This document shows, piece after piece, positions 9,882 through 21,700 of a stretch of DNA of 64,000 nt. The translations under genes and the position numbers were made by a program. Position 1 is the stretch's first letter. Every line of letters starts with the position of its first letter. The stretch is taken from contig JASANC010001250.1 in assembly GCA_030248135.1 (NCBI GenBank), positions 1 through 64,000 of the forward strand, written 5' to 3'. The DNA is from Theristus sp. LFF4_11. Lineage: Eukaryota; Nematoda; Chromadorea; Monhysterida; Xyalidae. The notes under the pieces were generated by a model that saw only the letters and a program-made list of their open reading frames with translations, searched no databases and was not told the origin of the DNA.

Positions 9882-12181
9882 TGTAATATTGTGCAGGTTG
9901 CTGCAGTTTTTCATGAAACGATTACGGACTACGGTAGTCAGTAAGTTCGCAATTCGCCAGTCGGTTTTGGTACATGAGAAACTGCCATTTTTTCTGTTCA
10001 GCAGTCGAAAATGCCGCAGAGACGCACACAATGATGATATTGTTTTCCTTTCTCATTGTTTCGGAGTTTTTCATTTCTTTCGCCATGATGCCGCTATCTA
10101 CGTCACACAACTGTTTTTTTTTCAGCTGAGAATGGAACTAGAACTGTGCACCATCATAAGTTGAGTTGTATTAGTTTTTCGGGAACTCATTATCTTCTAT
10201 ACGTATTATGCCATTCACGAAAATATGGCTCCCATGCGGTTTTCCCCTATATCATTTACAAAACTGTAATTAGAGGAACTCCCACAATTGTAATTTGTGT
10301 ACTCACACATGCACACAGCACATTTTGTGATAATTTTCAAGCAGCAATTACAAAGTTTTGAGCGGCAGCAAGTTTTTGTTTTAAAATTATTTGTCTTTTC
10401 TTTTTTTGTGGGGGCGTTGGGCACACACTCGTGCATGTACCAGAAAAAACAAACGATGACCAAGAATTCGTTTTTGCAGCTTGAAAATATGGATGAATAG
10501 CAATTTGTTTTGACGGCAACAAATAAAATTTGAAAAATGTACTTTAACTGGTTACAAATATACGCAGGCAAACGGTGAACAAGGTAGATTACTGACTTCG
10601 AGCAAAAAACTCTGGTTGTGTTTTTGTTATGAGACGACAGATGAAAAATGTGGTTCATATGAGAAAATTCTCAATTACGTTCATGTTTTATGGAAAGTGA
10701 CAGCTGCAACTGTGAGAAAAGAAAAAAAAACTGTTTCAGTTCAATTCTGCTTTGGACACATGCGGGTCTTTTGCTTTTTTGCTGCTTTTTTGGCAATATG
10801 TCAATAATTGAAGAAGATTTTAAAATTATTTCGCAGAATCAAATTAGTTTTCTACATTTTGACAAACTGCCTTTTTTGAAACTGTACGTTTCTCAATCAT
10901 CCGTGAAGAAGAAACAACCATGTATACATTTTTCAAATGTCAAAGTTCATGACAAATGCATATATGTGCACATAAAAAACAAACAAACATTGAGGAACGT
11001 TTATTTATTGTTTATTAAAAAACAATTTGTCGTTGCACATGGAATGTCGCAAGTTATGCGTTAAAAAGTTTGAAAAAAGCTTTGCATCGTTGCTGTATTC
11101 ATCATTACATCAATACACCATGCACAAAAAAACGACACTTTTGCACTTAGCGTTAGAAAAAAATTTAAAAAATGGAAGCATTCGCCATCGGCAAATGCAT
11201 TAAGTAAAAATTGATCGCAAACTTTGGCAATCTTTGACCTCGAATTTGTGAAAAGTTTGCCATCATTTTGCACACGGACATTTTTATCTACCATATTTCT
11301 TATCACAACATTGGATTTGCAGTTGCACACACACGGTACGACTGTTTTAAAAAATAGGTCTGCTCAATTACTTTTGATTTGCATCTTAGAGTTTAAGATG
11401 GTGACGTTTTATACGCGAGTAAGCAAAGTCAGTTTGCTTGCACCAAACCGAAACAGTATATTTCATGAGGAGTTTTGCACAAGCATCCGAAAAAAGTTCA
11501 CGCCAATACTAAATGTCACACATAAAAACGCGACGAAAACCATGTTCTTTCCACTACGCTACTATATTTTTGCTTTTTTTGTTTCATTATGCGACCCGAT
11601 CTACGGTATGGCCGGTTAAACATGGCAGCTTTTTTCAGGGTGCAAGGAGCGGGATGATGAATCGTTGAAGGCGTTTTTTTTTGGATTATCCGCGCTATTC
11701 TGTTATTCTTTATCCTTGTACAACTTGATTGGGAATTACGTTGGCTTTTTTGAAAAGAGCTACAACAATATCTTTAGTTGCAAATTCATTATACCTTTCT
11801 TCTGGCGTAATAGTTGAATGAACGCTGGATGGTAATTTCCTCGTTTGCACTAATCCGGCTTCAAAGATCGTGTCAAGACCCGTTACGGTGCATACCGTAC
11901 CCAGAAATGTTGACATATTATTTTCCGCAATTACACAGATGCGTTTCAAAACAGGTTGACCGTGTACATGTTTTTTCTTTATTCTGAACCATAAAACTTC
12001 TCTAATTCCTTTTGCAAAACGTGCACATTTTACATTTCGAAATTTACGATGCCGATTTGCGTTTTTGCTGCGTGGAGCGTGATTTGATGATTGAATAAGA
12101 AAGCTCATTTTTTCCAAAATTATCCGTGTGCGCAAACCCGAAAATTATCAAATATTATGCAGCTGTTCCAACAAGATGGTA
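9882..12181. other. No gene recognised
   Basis: There are many short open frames on both strands, with no consistent exon series. Overlapping frames at 10.2-11.6 kb are low-complexity (K/F/C-rich) and read as noncoding. It contains the 11660-12135 repeat relic. Confidence 0.4.
11660..12135 (-). repeat. Dispersed repeat family, minus copy, with a degraded open frame
   Basis: The 11680-11760 part is an inverted copy of the 2190-2275 repeat. A 140-codon open frame runs through 12135-11710 on the minus strand, and its end (KKANVIPNQV) parallels the frame in the 2.1 kb copy (KNANIIPNHV). This suggests an old mobile-element coding relic. The family is not recognised. Confidence 0.4.
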
Positions 12182-12640
12182 TACCGTATTACCTCTATTA
12201 AACCCCCCCCCCAAAATTAACCCCCCCCCCAAAATAAACCCCCACCCCCTCGACAAGTTTCCAAATAATCCCCCCCCCAAAAATAATCCCCCATGGGGGA
12301 TTATTGAAACCTGTTTGAAACACATACCCAGCGAATTCAGTGGCTGGTTGCAGTGAAAATGATGAAATTGTGCTACCAAAGGCCCCAAATGGATGAGTTA
12401 ATGGTAATTTCATTACAAAAGGTTGTTGTAAAAGGAAATTTCTATGTAGAGTAGAAGTTTCTGCGACTTCCTTCCTGCCATGGAAGGTATTTTTGCCATT
12501 TTGCCCACTCCAAAAAATGGTTTCCAAATAAACCCCCCCCCCCCCAAAAAATAAAGCCCCCCCCCAAAAAATAAACCCTCACCCCCAGAAGTCGCTGAAG
12601 AAATAAACCCCCATGGGGGTTTATTAGAGGTAATACGGTA
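12182..12640. mobile_element. MITE-like element with C/G-tracts and inverted ends, copy 1
   Basis: It starts TACCGTATTACCTCTATTAA plus a long C-tract and ends with the inverse (GTTTATTAGAGGTAATACGG). TA bases flank it. The interior (CAGCGAATTCAGTGGCTGG, CCAAATGGATGAGTTAATGG) is shared, inverted, with 16270-16734. C-tracts of 8-14 bases just inside each end are unusual. Confidence 0.8.
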
Positions 12641-14717
12641 TTCGTCTTTTTTAATTAGACGACAGAACAGCGAGTTTGCAGTTTGCTGTGATTTCGTAAC
12701 CAGTTTACATAAAAATACGTGTCTGTCTTCGTGTTTTTAGTGTTTCAATGGAAATATACTTAGGTCAAGTGGGTCCCTGGAATAGGTTGCATTTAACAGG
12801 ACCCATTTTTGACTGGCCAAAAAACAATAGGCGGAATTGACCGGGGCAATGATGGAAGCGTTGATTGTTTGACTTTGACTGCCTGCAATATTCGAGTCGT
12901 TTCCATGCTGTTTTCTCAGCCGCAATCACCCGGGATGCAACTCATCGGTAATTTTGCAAACCCGCAATTTGGCCAAACACATCGCATGAGACGCAGTTAA
13001 GCGTGTGGCTACCATTGGCCGTGCGCTGGGTAGTGGCAGCCAAAAGTTGTGTTCATAAAAACAAAGCTAGCATGTGCTAGGGAGAGACGCACAATAAAAG
13101 CACGCATATTACATTATACCACCACAAACAACCACACGTGCGCATGGACGTTTCCAAACTTTTGGCCGCCACTGTACATACCGGTGCCTCAGATGTTCGG
13201 GGCGCTATTGATCTAGCTGATCCTCACGTTCCCAAGACGCAATTGACTATGCCGCACTTATTGTAGCTTCGCCGCAATGCACTTTTTTATGTATAAATGT
13301 ATAATGTATATATGTATAAACTGCATACGGAACAATTATTTCACGAAAATTGTTTGGCGCTACAACCTGACAAACGCAGCGCCGAAAAAAAAACTTGTAA
13401 AACAGCTCGTGAATAGCATTTTCAGCAATGAGCGAGAAACGTGTTTTGTTCTGAAGTTATGTAAATTGGCTGTTATACAAGTTTTTTCTGGTTTCATTTA
13501 TCGCACGCAAACATTATATTACTATATTATTATGGCCATGAAGAATACGGGAATCAAATCATACGCTTGCTGCTGATGTGCGTGTTTATGTCTGTGGTAA
13601 CGTGTGGGTGTCGTGAAAATGTGTTTTTCTTTTTAAATAGTTTCAGGTTGCATTTTTCGGGGAAAACTTTCATTTTTCGTTTACATGCATCTGGTATTGC
13701 AAAAACACGATCATGAATCATCAATTTGTAAACTCTGATTGTATATAAAATGCAATGTTGTAAACGCCACAAACAACCGCCCAGAAATTAAAAATGATGT
13801 TCGCAGTCCCACCCCACTCCCAGTGATATAAATTATTTTCGGCTTTTTACATTATTATTTTTTAGCGTGATTTACAGCTCTAAAATTGTTTAAACCAGAT
13901 TTGTTCTTATCAGCATGGGAGTCAAAATGCTTTTATAGTTTGAACAATTTACTTATCAGCAAACTGCACAATGCTGCTACATCGACAAATCCTAGATTCA
14001 ATTCAAAGTTTCTATTCTTATTTGCTTAATCATGGTTCTCCCGGTTTGCAGATAACTATCTGGTTCATTCATGGTATTTTCTCTCCCAGAGTATTTATTT
14101 ATAAATAACACAACGTTGATTTCACTTTTTTGCTGATAAAGTCGTTTGTGTGTTCGTTATTTTCAAAGAAAACATTATTCTGAGTTTGAGCGCTATACGT
14201 GTGTTGTTCACTAATTGACTTTTCACTTTTCAAGAACTTATGTAATTATGTATTTCGTGTGTACAATGTAAGTTCGCCTGAATACTAATAATGGAAATAA
14301 AGTTGCGTGTGCCTATTTTTGTAATTATGCTGCGCAAAATTGTGTAAAACGTTTTTTGGCACGCTCAAGTTATGTTCAGACCGAATATAACGATTGGAGG
14401 GAGTAATATTCCAACATCATCACAGGCGATTCGTCTGAAAATGTCTGAAAAAACATTTCAGGTTTCAATCGCCGGATCAAAATCTTCTGCAGTTCACTGC
14501 AATAATCGCAACAACATTCGAATAATAAACGCGTAACCGTGCGCAGTCACAAACATCTCCATATTCGATATCACCAGAAAAACTGTAAGTATCATCACGT
14601 TCGATATATAGACACCGAACATTAAATCGACCTATTGCGAGAGAAAGAAACTAACCGCAATTGTTGCGAGAAGAGTATTATTCGAGAAAAAAGAACCAAA
14701 AACATAAAAAAACAACA
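12641..14717. other. No gene recognised; upstream region of the PP1-motif gene
   Basis: A/T-rich, with only scattered short frames. A TATATAG run at about 14604 lies roughly 110 bp before the 14718 ATG and could be a TATA-like site (inference only). Confidence 0.35.
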
Positions 14718-16031
14718 ATGCCCATTCGTCCGTCGGAAATTCTAGTCGGGCCCGGCCAAGCAGCGCAGCAACAGCAACAGCGTTCGTTTGTCGACATTCA
14801 CTCACCGCGATTCATAATCACCACCATTGATTACTTCTCTACGCCACCAACGAAACCGGCTGCTTCCTCAATAGCAACAACAACGGTCACATCAATCACC
14901 ACCACACAAAACAACAATCAAGCTGCTCACCATCATTCACCGTCGGTTGTCTCAAATGCGCTGGCGGAAACTGCCCGTCAAAACCAGCACGAAGCACCAC
15001 TGAAACTGTCAAAAACACCAACGATCGATGAAACGACCATGAAGCTGCATTCACATCAGCGCAATCAACAACCACCGTCACCAAGCGCTGTTGTTGTTGA
15101 TCATCTGCAGATGAAAACCGCACCAACTGATCTTCAAAATACTGGATCGTCACTTAAAACCACTCCATCTCCTCACTCGCCGCCACAAGTGTCGCCAAAC
15201 GAGAATTTGAGGCCAACATCAGCTTCACTACATCAGCCGACATCAACCAGCAAACATCAAGAGGTATCAACTGCGACGAAAACACGAAATCATCAAAGTG
15301 TACCATCGCAAAATCATGCACATCAGCACTCTCGTCAAGCACCGCTGATTGGCAACGAGTGGCTGCAGATGAAACATCGTGCACATCAACAACAGCCAAT
15401 CAGTATGCAGTCGAACAATAACAGCGACAATAATCAATCCAGACCACTGCACGACCAGCACCAGTCAGACAACAATTTCGTCGCAAAGACAACAAACGAC
15501 AACAAGAAACAGAAAACCAGAAAGATAATCGACAAATCGCTGAATGAGCGAACCACGAATCACGACAACAGAAACCCACCAGAAAAGACGAAAATCGACT
15601 GCGAAACGCAGACGACGCCGAGTTTAGCGAAGAAACCAAGTGAAACATCATCGTCATCCGCAACATCAAGCGCTGAAAACTCACCGAAAACGTCCGTCGT
15701 CGTCGTCAGTAAGAGAGCGAAAAAATCGCTGACATTCGCCGACGATCACGGACTCCGCCTCGCGACCATTCACCACGACGGCCCCGATCCCGAGTCGTCA
15801 TCGTCGTCGTCGTCGCCGGTCTCCCTCCCACCAAATACACAAGCAACAAACGGCTGCGTGCAACCGTTGAAATCGAACTTGAAACGGACGGATGACGTTG
15901 CGAACGGAAACGGCCTCGAGACCAACTTTCTTGACTTGATCAAATTGCCGGAGAGCACCATGAAATTGCTGTCTAGTGCCGGTCTTCCGGACTGCTGCGA
16001 TCCGATGGTGATTGATCTGGGCGAAGTGTGA
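14718..16031 (+). CDS. Low-complexity protein with a PP1-docking (RVxF/GL-like) motif
   Basis: A single open frame of 437 residues from an ATG in good context (CAACAATG). The first 310 residues are rich in Q, S, T, N, H and P and are probably disordered. Near residue 335 the frame reads KKSLTFADDHGLRLATI, which resembles the RVxF-type region of glycogen-targeting PP1 subunits (K-x-V-x-F-A-D-x-x-G-x-x-L). PPP1R3 proteins bind PP1 there and glycogen through a following CBM21 domain. No CBM21 is present here: after a serine run the protein ends with NFLDLIKLPESTMKLL and a TGA. It may be a short PP1 regulator, or a coding exon that splices on (GAA|GTGTGA near the stop), though no later exon was found. 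GC-rich third positions support coding. Confidence 0.6.
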   Translation: MPIRPSEILVGPGQAAQQQQQRSFVDIHSPRFIITTIDYFSTPPTKPAASSIATTTVTSITTTQNNNQAAHHHSPSVVSNALAETARQNQHEAPLKLSKTPTIDETTMKLHSHQRNQQPPSPSAVVVDHLQMKTAPTDLQNTGSSLKTTPSPHSPPQVSPNENLRPTSASLHQPTSTSKHQEVSTATKTRNHQSVPSQNHAHQHSRQAPLIGNEWLQMKHRAHQQQPISMQSNNNSDNNQSRPLHDQHQSDNNFVAKTTNDNKKQKTRKIIDKSLNERTTNHDNRNPPEKTKIDCETQTTPSLAKKPSETSSSSATSSAENSPKTSVVVVSKRAKKSLTFADDHGLRLATIHHDGPDPESSSSSSSPVSLPPNTQATNGCVQPLKSNLKRTDDVANGNGLETNFLDLIKLPESTMKLLSSAGLPDCCDPMVIDLGEV

Positions 16032-16269
16032 TTTTTTTCTCAGTTTTTTGTGCCGCGGTCGGTTCAATATGAGATTTTGCTTGTGACAGAGTGTTCCAGA
16101 AAATTTGACACTGACTGCCTTTCTTGATGATTTTGCAGCCAAGGCGAAGGATAGCGCTTGATTCGGTGTAATACAAATCAGTCAATCCGATGCGGGATCT
16201 TGGTGAATGCAAAAATTTCGTTCCCATGCCCTTTTAAAAATTGTCATGATAACTTCTAGAGCACCCTGT

Positions 16270-16734
16270 TACCGTATTACCCCCAATAAACCCCCATGGG
16301 GGATTAATACGTCAGCGACTTTTAGGGGTGGGGGTTTATTGGTGGGGGGGGGGATTATTGGTGGGGGGGGTTTATTATACAAAAATTTCTAGGGGTGGGG
16401 TTTTGTTGAAAAATGGCAAAAATACCTTGCATGGCAGGCAAGAAAGTTGCAGAAACTTCTACTTTTCACAGAGATTTCCTTCTGTAACAGCCTTTTGTGA
16501 TGAAATTACCATTAACTCATCCATTTGGGGCCTTTGGTAGCACAATTTCACCAATGTCACTGCATTCAGCCACTGAATTCGCTGGGTATGTGTTTCAAAC
16601 AGGTTTCCAATTAACCCCCATGGGGGATTATTTGTGGGGGGGGGGGATTATTTGGAAACTGGTCGGGGGGGTGGGGGTTTATTGGTGGGGGGGATTAATG
16701 GTGGGGGGGGGGGTTTAATGGGGGTAATACGGTA
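16270..16734. mobile_element. MITE-like element with G/C-tracts, copy 2 (inverted)
   Basis: It starts TACCGTATTACCCCCAATAA and ends GGGGGTAATACGGTA. The interior is the reverse complement of the 12.2 kb copy. The PP1-motif gene ends 240 bp upstream. Confidence 0.8.
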
Positions 16735-18703
16735 TGACGCTTTTGAGTTGTTCTATCGATTTGCCACTGTTACCAAGTGTAACTGAAACATTACCGGGTC
16801 AACAACATCATCGAACGTTACGCTTTTGTAATTTCGTTTTTTTGCTATTCGTATTGTAGTGTGATTGTGACTTTTGATGATCATTTTTATTGTCCATACT
16901 TTTTAACGCACTTCATTTGAAATCAGTCCAAAAAAACACTACTCGGTGAAAGTATCGTAAAAGCTTGAAAACAAAACCAAAAAACGACACACACGTGAAA
17001 TGAAACATAAGGGCGACATAATGCAAACCCGCATTGGTGACATTCAAATCGCAAAAAATACTTTTCTTTCGTAAAAATCAAACCGATGTGTTCGAAAAAA
17101 ATCTGTGGCAGGTCTTTCACTCTATTCTCATTTTTTGCAATTGCAAACGAAGTTTTTCAAAAACTATTTCTTAACGCAAAAAACGATTTGACTATGCGAT
17201 GAATGACAAAAAAAAACAAGACAAAAACTTCATTTTTCCAAATCACAACAAACACCAATCGAACACCGCAATTTCCTGAACCGGAGAATTTTCACCCTGG
17301 ATGCTGATTGGCTGCATTATCCTGTAGCGACCAATAAGTGCGTTTCTTTGTCCAAGTGCAGCCAACCAGCTTGATGTCTGAAAAATATGGACGTGATAGA
17401 GCGACGCAAAAATATTGTAACTCCGATGGTATCTGCCAAAAAATCCTAGTCTGAAGACGTGAGCAGTGTTGCGCGATCATAAATGTCAATTACGCACACA
17501 CATCCATGGCATACGTGTTCCACCACGGCTGTAGGAGAACTGAGGGAAGGAGAACTGAGCACGGAGAACTGCTTGTGACATCGATTTTGTGCGGGCTGAT
17601 CCATTTGCTTGTTGTATTCTGCAACAGTTGCAGACAATGACTTCTTTAACAGACAGTGAGCAGCCTTCACACTAGGATTTTAAAATAATCAGTCATGTAA
17701 CAAACCAAAAAGATAACTATAGAAAAATTAAACAACAGAAAAAATTGACATTTCAATGATGACTCGACGACAAAACGTGAAACATGACACACAGTGTAAC
17801 TAAAACTTGAACAAACACACAGTGAACGAGAAAAAAACAAACTAGAGTCAAACTGACAAAAAATCGTCAAAAAACAGTCAAACAACCAACGTAACGACCC
17901 AAAAAATAAAGCGGTCTCAAAAGAAAAAGAAACCCCAGAAATTTACTACCGTCAAACACATGAAATACGAAAGAAACCCATTTGAAAACTGATTTATCGC
18001 CTGCTCAACATCTCTGTAAATTCAAACTCAGCAAACTCATTGGCTGGTTACACTCTAGTCATTCTACTAAAATCCTTTCTTGTACAGCTCATTTGTAATG
18101 TTCATACGATCATACACAAACCACAACGTAGCACAAAACATTAAGCCACCAGGACGAATACCGGTGTGTGCCAGTGTGTTTGTGCTGAGCACGACTCTTC
18201 AACACAACGAACGGAAAAGCACAAAATAGAAAAAAGTTCTCAGCCAATCAATCAGCCAGACACTTTCGTCTCCAAAAACCATCGTCTGGAAACCGTTTCA
18301 TTTTTTTGAAACATATCCTAAGGGGTATTCATGAAGAAGCGTTTAGTGACCGCGTAGCTGTTTGAACACAGCTACGCGTCACTAAATACTGTTTCATGAA
18401 TGCGCCTTCACACACACCGCAGCTGTGTAGCCACAAACGAACACACCAGTAACGAATGAGTACAATGGACGGATTGCTTAAGCGGCAATCAGAGGTGCGC
18501 TTGGGCGTTGTGTGTGGCTACACAACAATTGGCATGAAATCACGTGTGTGTGCAACAGAGAATATTCGATTATTTCCCTGTGTGTTTCCCCAGCGAACAG
18601 CGTTCAGACCAGGTCTCCATTCACCAGCGACTATCCCATGCATTTTGCGCGCCACATTCACTCACTCCAAAAACTCCACGTCTCCAGCAACGCTTCTCAA
18701 GAT
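16735..18703. other. No gene recognised
   Basis: A/T-rich. It contains the hairpin at 18327-18402 and a small repeated GGAGAACTGAG motif near 17530-17565. Confidence 0.4.
18327..18402. repeat. Near-perfect hairpin (TTTAGTGAC..GTCACTAAA)
   Basis: The inner arms TTTAGTGACCGCGTAGCTGT and ACAGCTACGCGTCACTAAA pair with a single unpaired base. Outer ATTCATGAA/TTCATGAAT arms extend it, with a few bases of loop. A degenerate relative may lie at 41350-41405. Confidence 0.8.
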
Positions 18704-21700
18704 TCACTCATCGCCACTGTCCCTCTCGCCGTCTTCCTCCGACGACACACCACCACCGCCGGAGTGCTCCTGCTTCACGTGGCGCATCTTCTCGCGTTCC
18801 GTCAGAAAGTACGTCTCCGGACAGACGTCGCAAATGAACGACTTCCCGTCGGGCACGTGTAGATCCTCGTGTTTCAGCAGGTATTTCGCCTCGACCGACA
18901 CACCGCACACGTTGCACTCGACCTCGTTGGTGTCGCCGGCGCCCTTCGAAGCGCGATCATCCTTCGACGATGTGCTCGTCTGCGTTTCAGCGACCGTCGA
19001 CCGTTGAATGGCGCTGATCGACTCGGCGCCGCCTGTCTTGTCGCGTTTCACCTTCGGCTGTTTCGACGGCGGCGCCGATTGACCGGCGTCATTGTTGTGT
19101 GCGCTCGTCCGCCAGTTGCTGGCCGGCTTGCTGCTGTTGTGTGCGACGCTGCGGTGCACGTTCAGGCCGTTCTGCGTCGTGAAGTACGTGCCGCAGGTGC
19201 ACAGCGCGCACGCGAACGGACGGTCGGTCGGGTCGTGGCAGCGTTTGTGCTTGTTCAGCAGCCATGTGCAGATCTGACCGAATGGATGCTGATGCTTGAC
19301 TTTTGATGGACTATTTGTAAATTATGTGCAATTCACTGATTGGTGCGTGCGCACTCGTGATGCGAGCGACATTGCTGCGGAGGCGGAGTGATTTTTTTCG
19401 GTACCATATTCAGATTATAAATATAAAATCACCTGTCCTTCCTGTTGAAACAGTGCATTCTATATTGCCATGATACACCAATGTGGCACGGTCACAAACA
19501 AACACACGGACACAATGTGCCAGAAACACGCGCATGTGTGTGTGTGTGTGTGGTGCGACTATGCAACATTACTGTGTTCAACCGAGTGCACCTTGTTCGA
19601 ACTAGCACTTTTTTCATCCAAAAACGATCGTTTCCCACCTGTTCACCGCAGACGCTGCACGTCGAGAACGGCACCCCGTCGTCCTTGCGTTTATTCAGTC
19701 GTTTCTTGAACACCTTCTTCTTCTTCGCCTTCGCCTTGCCCGTGCCGGCGGCGGTGGCCGATGGTTTCGCGACGGATGACTTCTTTTTTATCGCCAACTT
19801 CACTTTTTTTATCTTCTGTGCCACGGTCGCGTTCGTTTGTGCGGCCGACTGACGACGATGCTCGGCCGTTTGGCGGTGCGCCTGGCAACGGAGAGCATTT
19901 TTTCTCTTTTTCGATGTTGTTTTGTTGTTGAAAATCGCTTGAGAGTGCGGGGTTGGCGCGGCACGTTTCTCGGTCAGTACTTTCTTGTCTTGCGGGATTT
20001 TTGCCCGTCTCATCTCGGCTCGTCCTATGGAAACCACGTCTCGTCTCGCCCCAAACGCCACATACGCCCAGGGGTTCATGCAGTTGCATTGAGCAGCAGT
20101 CAGAAGCAAAGATAATGCCAAAACTGCGATATCGTTACAAACATATGGTGTTTTCCGACATGAAGTCTGCAAAAAACACAAAAGACCGCCGACCTGTAGT
20201 GCGTCATCAGTGGAGAAGTACAACTCCGGACATTTGTCGCAGCGGAACGGCTTGCCGGTGGGCGAGTGAACGCGCATGTGCATCTGCAGCCAGGGGCGGC
20301 CAACTTTTTGCTGAAAAAAGGATTGAAACCAAACTGTCATAAAGCTAGTTCCAAGTTATTTTGCCGCTGGACCAAGCATTTTCGTCTCATTTTTTTCGAT
20401 TCGGTGGTTCAATATATGGTGCGCGCAACCACACGACAAACACACTGGCACACGACGCGATATCACCGATGCACTCGTGTGTATGGCAGCGTATGTATGC
20501 TGGTGTGTGTGTGCCTTGGAGACTGAGTGAATCACATTGAAACTCAAGGGAGGGACTTGTCACTGGACAACGCCATTGACAAACAGCAACGAACAACTTC
20601 CGAGATATCCCAACAAGCGCCACCGACAAAACAACATCAGGTAAAACCAAAAAAAAACAAAAAAAAACCGAACGCACATGACAGACGGCACAGGTGACCG
20701 TCGGCACGTTCGCGTCCGGTTTCCGCGGCGACGTTCGTTTCCGCTTCTGCGGCGTCTTCTCCGGCGACGACTCTTCCAGTGGCTCCGATTTGATCAGTGC
20801 CGCCTTTTTAGTCGTCGTCTTTTTGTTCTCCTTGTTCGCGCTCGGCGACGGCAGACTCGAGCCGGTCGTGTCGACGTTGTTTGAATTGGTGCAGCTTGTG
20901 GTGGTCGAAGAAGAGGAGACGGTGCCGATGACGACCAGCGAGTCGTTCTCGCTGACCGTGTACTGCTGCGACTGCGTGCTAAGGTCGGCGTCCTGCAGTT
21001 GGGAAAAACGGGTTTTCTTTCCTCAATTGTGGCGGCGTTTTATTCAGTTTGTTATGCTGGTGTTAACATCGTACCGTCTCAATCTCATCTACGAAGCGTA
21101 TTTGGGAACTTGTGCGCTCTGGCTGGCTTATCGATCGCATCAAACTGGTGGTATCTTCAATTAGTGACCACGATTCATCAGTGTCCTCAGAGTGTGTGCG
21201 GAAATTGTCAATGTCAATGAAAGCACTCTGGGCACAATGCAACTCAGCGAGAGCACTGTTAGCACGTGTGTGCCTGTGATGTTTGTGATTGTGACTGCGC
21301 AACAACTCCTGTATAATCATAAGCAGAGCAGTGCACTGTCTTCAGACACGGAATTTCAACAACTGTATGGCTCTCTGTTTCTGTTGTGTTTTGGTGTCTC
21401 TCATGGTGTCTTACATTTCTCTGGTGTCTTACACTTCTCTGGTATCATACCGTGCACTGCAGGCTAAAACTGACTGACTGCACTGAACAACAACAAATAG
21501 CAGTTCAGCCGAAACCCCCAAACCGACCTGATGCTCGAACTTGACGACGATGACCTCGTCCTGGCTGTGGTCGTCGACCGCGTGCCGCTGCTCCTGTACC
21601 GCGTCATCCTCGTTCTGATTCGTGCTCTCGCTCGTGTCCGAATTGTCCATCGGCGTCGGCACCGTCGCCGTCGTCGTCGTCGTCGTGATCGCAGACTGCA

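Noticed and set aside
11710..12135. Independent 140-residue gene
   Set aside because: Its end belongs to a three-copy dispersed repeat, so it is more likely a mobile-element relic.
18456..19306. Several plus-strand frames
   Set aside because: They are antisense shadows of the last zinc-finger exon, with no splice sites or domains.
19691..20089. 132-codon frame with poly-E/R
   Set aside because: It is the alternative frame of the zinc-finger exon 19881-19639 and has no domain.
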